A stretch of 64,000 nt of DNA from Kordiimonas sediminis (GTDB lineage: Bacteria; Pseudomonadota; Alphaproteobacteria; Sphingomonadales; Kordiimonadaceae), in contig NZ_BNCI01000001.1 in assembly GCF_014656395.1 (NCBI RefSeq), forward strand, positions 1,337,893 to 1,401,892. Reading direction: 5' to 3'. The translations under genes and the position numbers were made by a program. Shown here piece after piece: positions 1 to 8,132 of this stretch. Below the pieces are notes generated by a model. That model was not told where the DNA came from. It ran no database searches and worked only from the letters and a program-made list of their open reading frames with translations. How positions within the stretch are numbered: the stretch's first letter is position 1; each line of letters opens with the position of its first letter.

Positions 1-492
1 GAACTGCAGTGCTTCAACAAGACGGATGAATTCGTCAACGTTACGACCCAGTGGCAGGAAGTTTACATACTGGTGCCAAACGTTACCGTCTTTACCGATC
101 AGGAAGGTGCCGCGCAGTGCAATGCCAGCGTCTTCGATCAGAACGTCATAATCACGTGCGATCTGTTTGTTAATGTCAGCAACCAGCGGGAACTTAACCG
201 GGCCAAGGCCACCTTCGCTAGTTGGCGTGTTCCGCCATGCAGCGTGGCTGAACTGACTGTCGATAGAAATACCAACAACTTTCACGCCCAGCTCTTCGAA
301 GCGTGCCATACGGTTGTTGAATGCCAGAATTTCTGATGGGCATACGAATGTGAAGTCAAGCGGATAGAAGAAGATCAGACCGTAATCATCACCGATATAT
401 TCTTTGAGGTTGAAATTCTCATTGATGCTGCCATCGCCCATTACGGCAGTGGCTGTAAAGTCTGGAGCTGGTTTACCTGCGAGAACGGCCAT
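1..492 (-). CDS. 2-Cys peroxiredoxin (AhpC/Prx1 type), 3' end outside window
   Basis: Thiol peroxidase that reduces H2O2, organic peroxides and peroxynitrite in the cytoplasm. I translated the minus strand from the ATG at 492. The reading frame stays open to the window edge, giving 164 residues. The peroxidatic motif FYPLDFTFVCPSEI is present with Cys51. The resolving VCP cysteine expected near residue 170 lies outside the window. The start is preceded by a good GGAGGG ribosome site (497-502). Residues TSEGGLGPVKFPLVAD contain the GGLG loop, which in Prx1-type enzymes goes with sensitivity to over-oxidation. The matching C-terminal YF motif cannot be checked here. No ahpF is visible on the upstream side; the downstream side is not in the window. 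Confidence 0.95.
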   Translation of the reverse strand, partial: MAVLAGKPAPDFTATAVMGDGSINENFNLKEYIGDDYGLIFFYPLDFTFVCPSEILAFNNRMARFEELGVKVVGISIDSQFSHAAWRNTPTSEGGLGPVKFPLVADINKQIARDYDVLIEDAGIALRGTFLIGKDGNVWHQYVNFLPLGRNVDEFIRLVEALQF

Positions 493-575
493 AATGCCCT
501 CCTTAATAATGATAGTTGAAATATTCTTTTGTCTAAAATGGATGCACCACCGATGGTGATGCAGCGCCTGCAGTG

Positions 576-603
576 AATGTAGGCACAATGGGCAGGAATT
601 CAA
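576..603 (-). promoter_or_regulatory. Possible sigma-70 promoter of the peroxiredoxin gene
   Basis: On the minus strand TTGAAT (598-603) is followed after 16 bases by TACATT (576-581), about 85 bases upstream of the peroxiredoxin ATG. Spacing and both hexamers are acceptable for a housekeeping promoter. A short dyad (CACCA/TGGTG around 546-559) lies in the presumed leader. This rests on pattern matching only. Confidence 0.35.
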
Positions 604-624
604 CCAGCTAAATTCGATTTATAT

Positions 625-641
625 AATCGACAAAGTCGATT
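625..641. promoter_or_regulatory. Perfect inverted repeat between the DUF2336 gene and the peroxiredoxin gene
   Basis: AATCGAC and GTCGATT flank a 3-base AAA spacer, a perfect 7-bp dyad. It sits just downstream of the DUF2336/PAS stop and just upstream of the proposed peroxiredoxin promoter. There is no run of T after it on the minus strand, so an operator fits better than a terminator. A peroxide regulator is a natural guess but no OxyR consensus is recognised. Confidence 0.35.
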
Positions 642-671
642 AAACGCATGCAGATTGAACATTAAAGCCGT

Positions 672-2579
672 TTAGGCGTCCGATCCCGGAAGTAATTGAT
701 CCCTGAGAGTGCGTGCACAAGCTGTGGCAATCTCTGTCTGCAAACGAACTTGCAGCTTATTGCCTGTTTCACTGGCTGTTGACAAACGGCTTAATGCTTC
801 CTGCAGCATGTCAAGTGTAGCCAGAAGGGCTGCCGGGTCAGGTTGTCCAATAGGGCCAATGTCATCGCTGCTTTGGGGATGTTGTGCTGCGGGAATAGGT
901 GCAGATTCCACCTTTGCGCTATGCTCCTGCGGCGAAGATGGTTCGTCTGCAGAATCATCCTCCTGCTTGGAGGTGTTCAGTGTTTTCTGCAGATATTCCC
1001 ATGAGGCAGATACTGTATCCGCATCAAGGTGAAATGCGTGACTGTCAGCATCTGTTTGTGTCGCCCCGGCACCTGCGGATGGGTTACCTGGCTGGTGCTG
1101 GGTGCGGGCAGCTGCATTTTCCTCGTCGCGAAGCAAATCACCAAGGCCGCCGAGGGCTTCTGTCAGAGAGTTTTTAATCTGGGCATGTGCAGTCTCGTCC
1201 AGATCGCTTGCTGAGCGCCTGAAAGAGGGTTTCACATCTTCGGTAAAAAGTGGTGTGTCCCCTTCGTCTAGAAGGGAATCACGGCGTGTATCATTTCTGG
1301 CCGGAGAACCAGACCCGCGCAGCAGCTCGCTGGCAGCAAGGGAATCCAGATCGCTTTGTGCCGGTATGATGTCTTCTTCGCCTTCTGCGGGGACAACAGG
1401 CATTAAAATGCCTTCGTAGCCTTCAAAAACACCAGTGGCACTGAAAATAGGCCGTGCGTCCAAAGTCCAGTATCGCTCCCCCTTTTTTAGGTGAGACAGA
1501 TACAGTGGGGCATCGTGAATATGGCTACGGCGCTGAAAGGCGCGGGCGACCGGGTGTCCAACCTTCATGCCAAGGCCCAGCATTTCAATCATGGGCATGC
1601 CATTCATGGTTTCGGGCTTTTCTCCAAAGAGCTCTAAACCTAAATCCGAGATACCGACAATCCTGCCGTCACGGTCGCTGAACCAGGACCAGCCTCCGCT
1701 TGCAGCCTTCGGCAGGGCAATGTCGCTAGAAACTGTATTGTCCTGCCGCGGTGCCGCAGGTTTGTCTTTGGCCTGCGACTGCGCAAGAGCTGCCGGTGTA
1801 GTAGCCGGCTTTGAGGCAGTAGCCGGTCTTGAAGTCAGGGTATTAGAGGTCAGGGTATTATCTGCCTCTGATGGCAGTATGGGTGCCCTTTTGCCGGTAT
1901 CCACCGGTACAGGCGCCCCTGATGTCAGCTTAAAGTCACCAAGCGCGTCATCTGCATCCATATGGTCGGACATCAAGTCTTCATTGGTACGCAGTATTCT
2001 AAGTTTGGCGGTCGATCCTGCTGGTTTCTCCGCTTTTTCTTTTTTCGGATGCAGGTGTGTAACTGTGGCAGATGCCAGACCGGTAATATCCGGGCCACAA
2101 AGTTCATCAGACCATAATGCCAGCGTTGACTGGGATTCGTAAGGGGGGGCTGCAGGCGTCGCACGCGCCAGTGCAATCCAGACATTCGCAGACAAATCAC
2201 CACGGCTGGCAATTTCCTGATGATGTTCACGGCCAGTTGTTTCAATCAGGTCAATCAGTTCGTCTTCGGTGAAAGGTGCTGCAAGCAGAAGCCCGGAAAC
2301 AATTGATGCACGGTCCCGGCACACACGCTGGACAAGGTCCATGGGGGGATCTGACATGTTTGCAAGCAGGTCGGCCACAACGCGCCGTGCTTCTACCTCT
2401 ACATGAGGGACGAGCGCATCAAGAACACCAAGAAGCTGCCCACGAGTGGGTTCTTTCAGCGGTGCTTTTCCTGTCAGGAACATATCGACAAGATTACGAT
2501 ACAGAACAGTTCTGTCTTCGCCATCTTTCTCGCGGGCATACGCCACAAGTTCCCGTATTCTGTTATCCAGTGCGTTCAT
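672..2579 (-). CDS. DUF2336 protein with a PAS-like domain
   Basis: 635 residues with no signal peptide or membrane segment, so likely cytoplasmic. Residues about 1-165 are helical and match the alphaproteobacterial DUF2336 type (for example the LVDMFLTGK and VVADLLANMSDPP stretches). Residues about 170-290 form a Thr/Ala/Pro-rich linker that includes a doubled NTLTS. A PAS-like fold follows at about 295-400 (GGWSWFSDRDGRIVGIS, then ERYWTLDARPIF). A second acidic linker leads to a conserved helical tail at about 585-635. There is no kinase or GGDEF domain, so it may act as a sensory or scaffold protein. It is co-directional with the peroxiredoxin gene (179 bases apart). No strong ribosome site precedes the ATG. 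The function is unknown. Confidence 0.75.
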   Translation of the reverse strand: MNALDNRIRELVAYAREKDGEDRTVLYRNLVDMFLTGKAPLKEPTRGQLLGVLDALVPHVEVEARRVVADLLANMSDPPMDLVQRVCRDRASIVSGLLLAAPFTEDELIDLIETTGREHHQEIASRGDLSANVWIALARATPAAPPYESQSTLALWSDELCGPDITGLASATVTHLHPKKEKAEKPAGSTAKLRILRTNEDLMSDHMDADDALGDFKLTSGAPVPVDTGKRAPILPSEADNTLTSNTLTSRPATASKPATTPAALAQSQAKDKPAAPRQDNTVSSDIALPKAASGGWSWFSDRDGRIVGISDLGLELFGEKPETMNGMPMIEMLGLGMKVGHPVARAFQRRSHIHDAPLYLSHLKKGERYWTLDARPIFSATGVFEGYEGILMPVVPAEGEEDIIPAQSDLDSLAASELLRGSGSPARNDTRRDSLLDEGDTPLFTEDVKPSFRRSASDLDETAHAQIKNSLTEALGGLGDLLRDEENAAARTQHQPGNPSAGAGATQTDADSHAFHLDADTVSASWEYLQKTLNTSKQEDDSADEPSSPQEHSAKVESAPIPAAQHPQSSDDIGPIGQPDPAALLATLDMLQEALSRLSTASETGNKLQVRLQTEIATACARTLRDQLLPGSDA

Positions 2580-2893
2580 TTCAGACTAAAGACAATCCAG
2601 CTAACCCCCAGATCTTTCGACAGCATTGACGAAAGATGTGCATCATAATTTATGCCCGAATCGATTGCCACCATAAGTCACAAAAAAGTAAATTAAAAGC
2701 GGCATTTTAACCAAATTTTCAAGAGTTCAATCGCGTGTAAAATCATTCAGCAACATCATTGTAACGAAAAGATTTAGAGACGCTATAGATAAAAGTAAAA
2801 GGAAATAAAATTATACGAATTTGGAACTTTATTTCCGAAAGCGCCTTCGCTAGTATGGCAGAGTTTCAAAAATGGTATGGAGGATTACCAATA
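2580..2893. other. Divergent intergenic region, DUF2336 gene / Lrp-family gene
   Basis: An AT-rich 314-base gap. It must hold promoters for both directions. Toward lrp, TTGTAA (2759-2764) and TATAGA (2784-2789) are separated by 19 bases, a weak sigma-70 match. A GGAA-N6-TTCC dyad (2823-2836) lies between it and the lrp ribosome site and could be an autoregulatory site, as is common for Lrp/AsnC proteins. No small gene was found. Confidence 0.3.
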
Positions 2894-3373
2894 ATGGCAC
2901 GTGTTAAGCTAGATGCGGTCGACAGAAAGATACTGTCCTGCTTGCAGGCCGAGGGCCGTGTTTCGAACGTCAACCTTGCCGAGCGGGTAGGTATCACTGC
3001 CCCGCCGTGTCTGAGACGTGTGCGCGCGCTTGAAGAAGAAGGCTATATCCACGGATATCATGCTGACCTGAATCAGGAAGCTTTGGGGTTCGGACTGACA
3101 GTATTTGCCATGGTTGGGCTGCACAGCCAGGCAGAAAGCGACCTGCGGGCGTTTGAAAAACAGGTCGAAGATTGGCCGATGGTGCGTGAATGCTACATGC
3201 TGAACGGTGAAATTGATTTTATGCTTAAAATTGTCGCGCATGATCTGCAGGAGTTTCAGAAGTTCCTGACGTCTGAGCTAACGCCTGCTGGTAACGTGGC
3301 AAGTGTGAAGACTTCTTTGACCATACGTAATAGCAAGCATATGCCGGGTGTTCCGCTGCCGGAGGTGCCGTAA
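2894..3373 (+). CDS. Lrp/AsnC family transcriptional regulator
   Basis: 159 residues, the family's usual length. An N-terminal winged helix-turn-helix (LDAVDRKILSCLQAEGRVS, then LAERVGITAPPCLRRVRALEEEGYI) is followed by a RAM/AsnC ligand-binding and oligomerisation domain (about 67-150). Such proteins form octamers that sense amino acids and control nearby or global genes. The start at 2894 is chosen over the in-frame ATG at 2855 because GGAGG lies ten bases ahead of it and the protein then begins at the usual Lrp N-terminus. No amino-acid gene is adjacent, so the target is unknown. A global Lrp role is as likely as a local one. Confidence 0.9.
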   Translation: MARVKLDAVDRKILSCLQAEGRVSNVNLAERVGITAPPCLRRVRALEEEGYIHGYHADLNQEALGFGLTVFAMVGLHSQAESDLRAFEKQVEDWPMVRECYMLNGEIDFMLKIVAHDLQEFQKFLTSELTPAGNVASVKTSLTIRNSKHMPGVPLPEVP

Positions 3374-3511
3374 CGGCCCCATCCCTTTCCGACGTTTTCT
3401 AACCTTTGTGCGTGGCATAATGGCGCGGCATCGGACTTTTGGTTGCCGATGACAGTCATGCTGGTCTCGGGCGACTATGTGGCAGCTTCGGTGAATACGG
3501 ACCAGGGGAAG

Positions 3512-3547
3512 ATAAAAAGCGGGCACCTATTGTCTAAAAGGTGCCCG
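3512..3547 (-). terminator. Rho-independent terminator of the nupC-cdd operon
   Basis: Perfect 9-bp inverted repeat CGGGCACCT (3520-3528) and AGGTGCCCG (3539-3547). On the minus strand the stem is followed by CTTTTTATC. It lies 34 bases beyond the nupC stop. On the plus strand only a weak T-rich tail follows, so it may also serve lrp poorly. Confidence 0.8.
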
Positions 3548-3580
3548 AAATTCTTTACAGTATTTGCAACGGCGGTTTGA

Positions 3581-4828
3581 TCAGCCTGTCTGCGCGAAAG
3601 ATAGCATCAGGGAAGCAAGTGCTGCACTCATTAGATTTGACAAAGTTCCGGCAGCTAGTGCCCGCATGCCCACTTTGGCAATGAATGCTTTGCGTTCTGG
3701 TGCGAGTGCGCCAAGGCCGCCAAGCTGAATCGCCAGCGAGGAAAAGTTTGCAAATCCGCACAGGGCAAAGGTTACAACGGCCAGCGTATGCGGGTTCATC
3801 TGGTCCAAGAGAGTCGTCATATTAGAGAAGGCAACAAACTCGTTCAGGATTAATTTTTGTCCGACCAGATTGCCCGCCAGTTCAGCCTCGGCCCAGTCAA
3901 TGCCCAGAATATACATCAGTGGCGAGAAAATGGTGCCGAGAATCCCTTCAAATGTAAGGCCTTCGAAACCAGCCAGACCGCCAACATATCCCAGGATACC
4001 GTTCATCAGGGCAATCAAGGCGACAAATGCAAGCAGCATGGCGCCGATATTGCCCGCCAGTTTTAAACCAATGGATGCGCCGTCAGCTGCAGCTTCGATA
4101 ACATTTGAAGGTTTGTTACCGTCTTCATCGGCAAGGTCAATATTCAGTATATCAATATCTTCATCCGTTTTGCTGGCCACGTCAGTTGCAGGCATAATGA
4201 TTTTAGCCATCAACAGGCCACCGGGTGCCGACATGAAGGCTGCTGCGATCAGGTAGGTAAGCGGTATGCCCATCGCCGCATATCCGACAAGCACAGACCC
4301 GGCTACAGAGGCCATGCCCACCACCATCAGTGTGAAGAACTGATCGTCTTTCAGACTTTTCAGATAGGGGCGTATAACCACTGGTGCTTCGGTTTGGCTG
4401 ACAAAGATGTTGGACGCAGCGCCCAGAGTTTCCACTTTGCTGGCCCCTGTCGCCTTGGCAAGGCCGCCACCAATGATCATGGCGATCCACTGCATAATCC
4501 GCAGGTGATACAAAACGGACATCAGTGCAGACATGAAGATGATGACTGGCAAAACATGGAACAGGAAAATAAAGCCGATAGTTTGTGGTTTCCCCAGTGA
4601 CCCGAAAATGAATTCGATACCAGCGTTCGAATATTGAATGATGGAATGAACGGCGGAGGAAAGCCCTGCCATAACAGCCTGACCAAACTCGAAATAAAGC
4701 GCAAAAGCGGCAAAAGCCAATTGAATAGCAAATGCACTGCCAACAGTCCGTATGTTGATGGCTTTTCTGTTAGTCGACAATAGCACGGCAAGGGCAAGGA
4801 GAAAAATGATACCGAAAATGGCGATCAT
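3581..4828 (-). CDS. nupC: Concentrative nucleoside transporter, NupC/CNT family
   Basis: 415 residues, the normal CNT length. This is an inner-membrane symporter that imports nucleosides with a proton or sodium ion. The N-terminal domain (about 1-75) begins with a hydrophobic helix, then come the gate region (about 90-190, with SALMSVLYHLRIMQWI and KVETLGAASNIFVSQTEAP) and the C-terminal transport domain (about 195-410, with ILNEFVAFSNM and LCGFANFSSLAIQLGGLGALAPERK). The QTEAP and NEF motifs are characteristic of the family. It lies 18 bases downstream of cdd and is probably co-transcribed with it, so imported cytidine and deoxycytidine can be deaminated at once. A clear terminator follows. 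Confidence 0.93.
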   Translation of the reverse strand: MIAIFGIIFLLALAVLLSTNRKAINIRTVGSAFAIQLAFAAFALYFEFGQAVMAGLSSAVHSIIQYSNAGIEFIFGSLGKPQTIGFIFLFHVLPVIIFMSALMSVLYHLRIMQWIAMIIGGGLAKATGASKVETLGAASNIFVSQTEAPVVIRPYLKSLKDDQFFTLMVVGMASVAGSVLVGYAAMGIPLTYLIAAAFMSAPGGLLMAKIIMPATDVASKTDEDIDILNIDLADEDGNKPSNVIEAAADGASIGLKLAGNIGAMLLAFVALIALMNGILGYVGGLAGFEGLTFEGILGTIFSPLMYILGIDWAEAELAGNLVGQKLILNEFVAFSNMTTLLDQMNPHTLAVVTFALCGFANFSSLAIQLGGLGALAPERKAFIAKVGMRALAAGTLSNLMSAALASLMLSFAQTG

Positions 4829-4846
4829 ACAAAGGGTCCTTTGTTC

Positions 4847-5284
4847 TTAGGCACCATCAGTCGTGCCGATGATTTCCTTTTCCAGGTTATCTGGACCGAA
4901 AGAATGCGGGAGTAGCTCCCCAAGGGTTGTTTTTAGCGTAATATCGCCGTTCATGTCACAGCAGATAATCTGTGTATCATCAGTGGCGAATTCACGTAGG
5001 ACCTGGCGACAACCACCACACGGTGGACAGGCGTGCTTGCCGGGGCCTGCGATAATCACAGTGGTAATTCGTTGCAGGCCGTCACTGCCGATCATGCCGG
5101 CGACAGCATTTCTTTCGGCGCAGGTGCCCAGGGGGTAGGCGGCATTTTCGACATTACAGCCCGTATAGACATTGCCTGAGTCGCTGACAATCGCAGCACC
5201 AACAGGGTGATGGGAATAGGGTGCATAGGCCTTTTCCCGTGCACCAATCGCCAGTGTGGTCAATGTTTCAATCTTAAATTTCAT
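4847..5284 (-). CDS. cdd: Cytidine deaminase
   Basis: 145 residues, the short homotetrameric type. It converts cytidine and deoxycytidine to uridine and deoxyuridine. The zinc site is complete: TCAERNA gives Cys55 and catalytic Glu57, and PCGGC gives Cys89 and Cys92. The substrate-binding stretch YSHHPVGAAI and NVENAAYPLG are typical. The gene starts the minus-strand cdd-nupC operon and diverges from upp-tdk, so four pyrimidine salvage genes share one intergenic control region of about 120 bases. Confidence 0.95.
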   Translation of the reverse strand: MKFKIETLTTLAIGAREKAYAPYSHHPVGAAIVSDSGNVYTGCNVENAAYPLGTCAERNAVAGMIGSDGLQRITTVIIAGPGKHACPPCGGCRQVLREFATDDTQIICCDMNGDITLKTTLGELLPHSFGPDNLEKEIIGTTDGA

Positions 5285-5408
5285 CCTGATCCCCTAAATG
5301 GACTTGAAACAATACGGACAAATGAGTCATGGTCAAGTCCCCAGAAAGAATCAAACATACAAGTTTATTCATGAAAATTCTCTCGTGATGGCACGGAAAG
5401 GTAACGGC

Positions 5409-6044
5409 ATGAAGTCAGTCACAGAAGTTAATCATCCTCTTGTGCAGCATAAAATGACACTTTTGCGCAGGAAGGAAACAAGTGTACTGGAATTTCGGCA
5501 GCTACTAAGGGAGATTGGCTGGTTCCTGGGTGCTGAGGCTACAAAAGACCTCAAGCTAATTGATGAACCTATTGAGACACCGGTTACATCCATGGTCGGC
5601 AAGAAGCTTGACGGCAAGAAGGTGTGTCTGATTTCCATCCTGCGTGCCGGGGATGGGTTGATACAGCCGATGCTGGATTTGATCCCATCTGCCCGGATCG
5701 GTGTCATAGGTTTGGCACGGGATGAAGAAACCCTCATGCCAACTAAATACTGCTTTAAGGTGCCAAAAGATCTGGAAAACCGTGTCACGATCGTTGTGGA
5801 TCCCATGCTGGCCACTGCTGGTTCTGCGATCTTTGCGCTGGATGAAATTAAAAAGGCAGGTGCAAAGGATATCCGGTTTATTTCGCTCGTGTCCTCCCCG
5901 GAAGGTGTGAAGGCCCTGCATGACCGTCATCCGGATGTACCGCTGATTACCGCAGCCATTGATGATCACCTGAATGAGGCGGGCTATATTGTGCCAGGTC
6001 TGGGGGACGCAGGCGACAGGATTTTCGGCACGAAGGGCGTGTAA
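5409..6044 (+). CDS. upp: Uracil phosphoribosyltransferase
   Basis: 211 residues. It makes UMP from uracil and PRPP. The PRPP loop reads VVDPMLATAGSA, with Ala where most family members have Gly (ATGGS), and the C-terminus has the diagnostic YIVPGLGDAGDRIFGTK uracil-binding segment. The open frame runs back to 5298, but I place the start at 5409 because GGAAAGG precedes it at the right distance and the protein then begins like other UPRTases (MKSVTEVNHPLVQHK). The ATG at 5388 has no ribosome site. It is followed nine bases later by tdk. Confidence 0.93.
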   Translation: MKSVTEVNHPLVQHKMTLLRRKETSVLEFRQLLREIGWFLGAEATKDLKLIDEPIETPVTSMVGKKLDGKKVCLISILRAGDGLIQPMLDLIPSARIGVIGLARDEETLMPTKYCFKVPKDLENRVTIVVDPMLATAGSAIFALDEIKKAGAKDIRFISLVSSPEGVKALHDRHPDVPLITAAIDDHLNEAGYIVPGLGDAGDRIFGTKGV

Positions 6045-6053
6045 GACACTATT

Positions 6054-6638
6054 ATGGCCAAGCTGTATTTCTATTATTCGGCAATGAACGCCGGCAAATC
6101 CACCATGTTGCTTCAGTCCAGCTTCAACTACCGGGAACGCGGTATGAATACCTTGCTGTTCACGGCGGCCATTGATAACCGGGCAGGTGTTGGTCGTATC
6201 TCCAGCAGAATTGGTATCGAGGAAGAATCGCGTACCTTCGAGGGGGCAGTGGATTTGTTTACGCTCGTTGCGGACGAACTGAAGCGGCGCCCCCTGCACT
6301 GTATCTTCGTTGATGAAGCACAATTTCTGTCCAAGGAGCATGTGTTTCAACTGGCCAGCATCGCAGATTCGCTTGGTATACCGGTGCTATGTTATGGCCT
6401 TCGGACAGACTTTCAGGCGAATTTGTTTGAAGGCAGTAAATGGCTTTTGGCGATTGCTGATGAACTGAGTGAGCTGAAGACAATTTGTACCTGTGGGCGC
6501 AAGGCAACCATGAATTTGCGCATAGATGACAAGGGCAATGCTGTCAAACAAGGCGAGTCGATTGAAATTGGCGGTGATGACAGATATCTGGCGCTGTGTC
6601 GCAAGCATTTCATGGAAAAGATCGGTTGGTCAGGGTAG
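6054..6638 (+). CDS. tdk: Thymidine kinase, type II
   Basis: 194 residues. It phosphorylates thymidine and deoxyuridine. P-loop SAMNAGKST at residues 9-17, the Walker B-like FVDEAQFL, and the structural zinc site made by CTCGRK and the C-terminal CRKH are all present. It starts nine bases after upp with only a poor ribosome site, which suggests translational coupling. With cdd, nupC and upp it completes a compact pyrimidine salvage unit. Confidence 0.94.
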   Translation: MAKLYFYYSAMNAGKSTMLLQSSFNYRERGMNTLLFTAAIDNRAGVGRISSRIGIEEESRTFEGAVDLFTLVADELKRRPLHCIFVDEAQFLSKEHVFQLASIADSLGIPVLCYGLRTDFQANLFEGSKWLLAIADELSELKTICTCGRKATMNLRIDDKGNAVKQGESIEIGGDDRYLALCRKHFMEKIGWSG

Positions 6639-6794
6639 CTATTATAGCAATAGAAACTACTCTATCAGCTATATATGTAACAAATCTGCAACAATAATGT
6701 CATTAAACTGTAGCTAACCGGGCTATGCTTGGGGCGTCTGCGTTTGACTTCCACTCTGGCTGATATATAAATCCAATTCATCAAGGGGGCCCTT

Positions 6795-7982
6795 ATGGAC
6801 AATCAATTTGCGCGAGCCTTCGGCTTAGCCTTTCTGTTTGCATCTATCGTATCCAGTGCTGGAACCAGCTATGCCATACAGGATGATGCTTCTGCTCAAT
6901 CACAGACAGTTTCCGATGAAATTTTAATTCCAACGCCTGCGCCGCCACTGGCAGGCGATACGGTTCTGACCCGTTTGGCGTTTGGTTCCTGCGCTGATGA
7001 AGAGAAACCACAGCCGATTTGGAAGGCAGTGTCGTCAGTATCCCCGCAGCTTTTCCTGTTCACCGGTGATAATGTGTATGCGGATATTAATCAGGGCGTT
7101 TGGGTGAATGAACCCAGCATGGATGCTTTGCAGTTCGCCTATAACACACTGGCGACCAACGCTGATTTCCTGTCTGTATACGGTAAAATTCCCATGCATA
7201 CTACCTGGGATGATCATGATTACGGTAAAAATGATGGCGGATCTGATTTCCCGATAAAAGAACAAGCAAAAGACTATATGCTTGATTTCTTCTCGGTGGC
7301 GCAGGATGACCCTGTACGGTCCCGCGCTGGCGCCTATTACTCCCGGATGTATGGACCAGAAGGACAGCGGGTTCAGTTGATCATGCTGGATACACGTTTC
7401 TTCCGTTCTGCACTGACGAAAACGGACGAACGCAACGCCCCGGGCAAGGAACGGTATGTGCCTTCTGAAGACCCTGATCAGACAATGTTGGGCGACGAAC
7501 AGTGGGCGTGGCTGGAAGCCGAGCTGCAGAAGCCTGCCGACCTGCGGATAATGGTGTCCAGTATTCAGGTTTTGGCAGATACCCACGGATGGGAAGCCTG
7601 GCGCACCATGCCGCAGGAACGGCAACGGTTATACAGTCTGATCAATAATGCCAAAGGTGGTCGCGTTGTGATTGTCAGTGGTGATCGTCATGTTGGCGGC
7701 ATTTACCGCCGTGCTGACCTGATTGATTACCCTCTTTACGAAATTACCTCCAGCAGCCTGAACTTGCCATTTAACCCATCCAAAGAAATTCGCAATGAAT
7801 GGGACAAGAATCAGATTGGGCTTCTTTATGGTCCAGAAAATTTTGGCACGATGGATATCGACTGGGAAAACAGCCTCCTATCCATAGACCTCAGAGACAT
7901 TAATGGAGACAGTGTTCGGTCGGTGACCATTCCGATCGCAGAGATTACCAGACCAGAGTCTGGTGAAAAGACCGAGTCATAA
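6795..7982 (+). CDS. PhoD-like secreted phosphatase/phosphodiesterase
   Basis: 395 residues with an N-terminal signal peptide (hydrophobic segment about 8-25, cut near SYA-IQ). The calcineurin-type PhoD metallophosphatase core is recognised from FGSCAD, LFTGDNVYADI, TTWDDHDYGKNDGG, MLDTRFFR and VSGDRHVGGIY, which supply the metal and phosphate ligands. The N-terminal extra domain of classical PhoD is missing, so it belongs with the shorter alkaline phosphatase D-like proteins. Likely periplasmic or surface-bound; the substrate is unknown. AAGGGGG precedes the ATG. The next gene is a TonB receptor in the same direction 150 bases on, so joint uptake of a phosphorylated compound is possible but not shown. 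Confidence 0.88.
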   Translation: MDNQFARAFGLAFLFASIVSSAGTSYAIQDDASAQSQTVSDEILIPTPAPPLAGDTVLTRLAFGSCADEEKPQPIWKAVSSVSPQLFLFTGDNVYADINQGVWVNEPSMDALQFAYNTLATNADFLSVYGKIPMHTTWDDHDYGKNDGGSDFPIKEQAKDYMLDFFSVAQDDPVRSRAGAYYSRMYGPEGQRVQLIMLDTRFFRSALTKTDERNAPGKERYVPSEDPDQTMLGDEQWAWLEAELQKPADLRIMVSSIQVLADTHGWEAWRTMPQERQRLYSLINNAKGGRVVIVSGDRHVGGIYRRADLIDYPLYEITSSSLNLPFNPSKEIRNEWDKNQIGLLYGPENFGTMDIDWENSLLSIDLRDINGDSVRSVTIPIAEITRPESGEKTES

Positions 7983-8132
7983 AAGAAGAAAGAAAGCGTA
8001 ACATAGCTGTCATACAGTTTCAGTAGTAGGGGGCAGCTCGAACACAAAGTTCAAGTACGCCGGTTTTCGCACATGGCTCGATTAATATAAGTGACGAGTA
8101 AAACTCGATATAAAACAACGAAAGTGGAAATG

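Noticed and set aside
3425-3455. CATCGG/CCGATG hairpin after lrp as a terminator
   Set aside because: Only 6 bp and no T run follows; it is too weak to call.
8091-8132. GTG start at 8091 for the TonB receptor
   Set aside because: It would add 14 polar residues before the signal peptide, while AGTGGA and the signal peptide fit the ATG at 8133.
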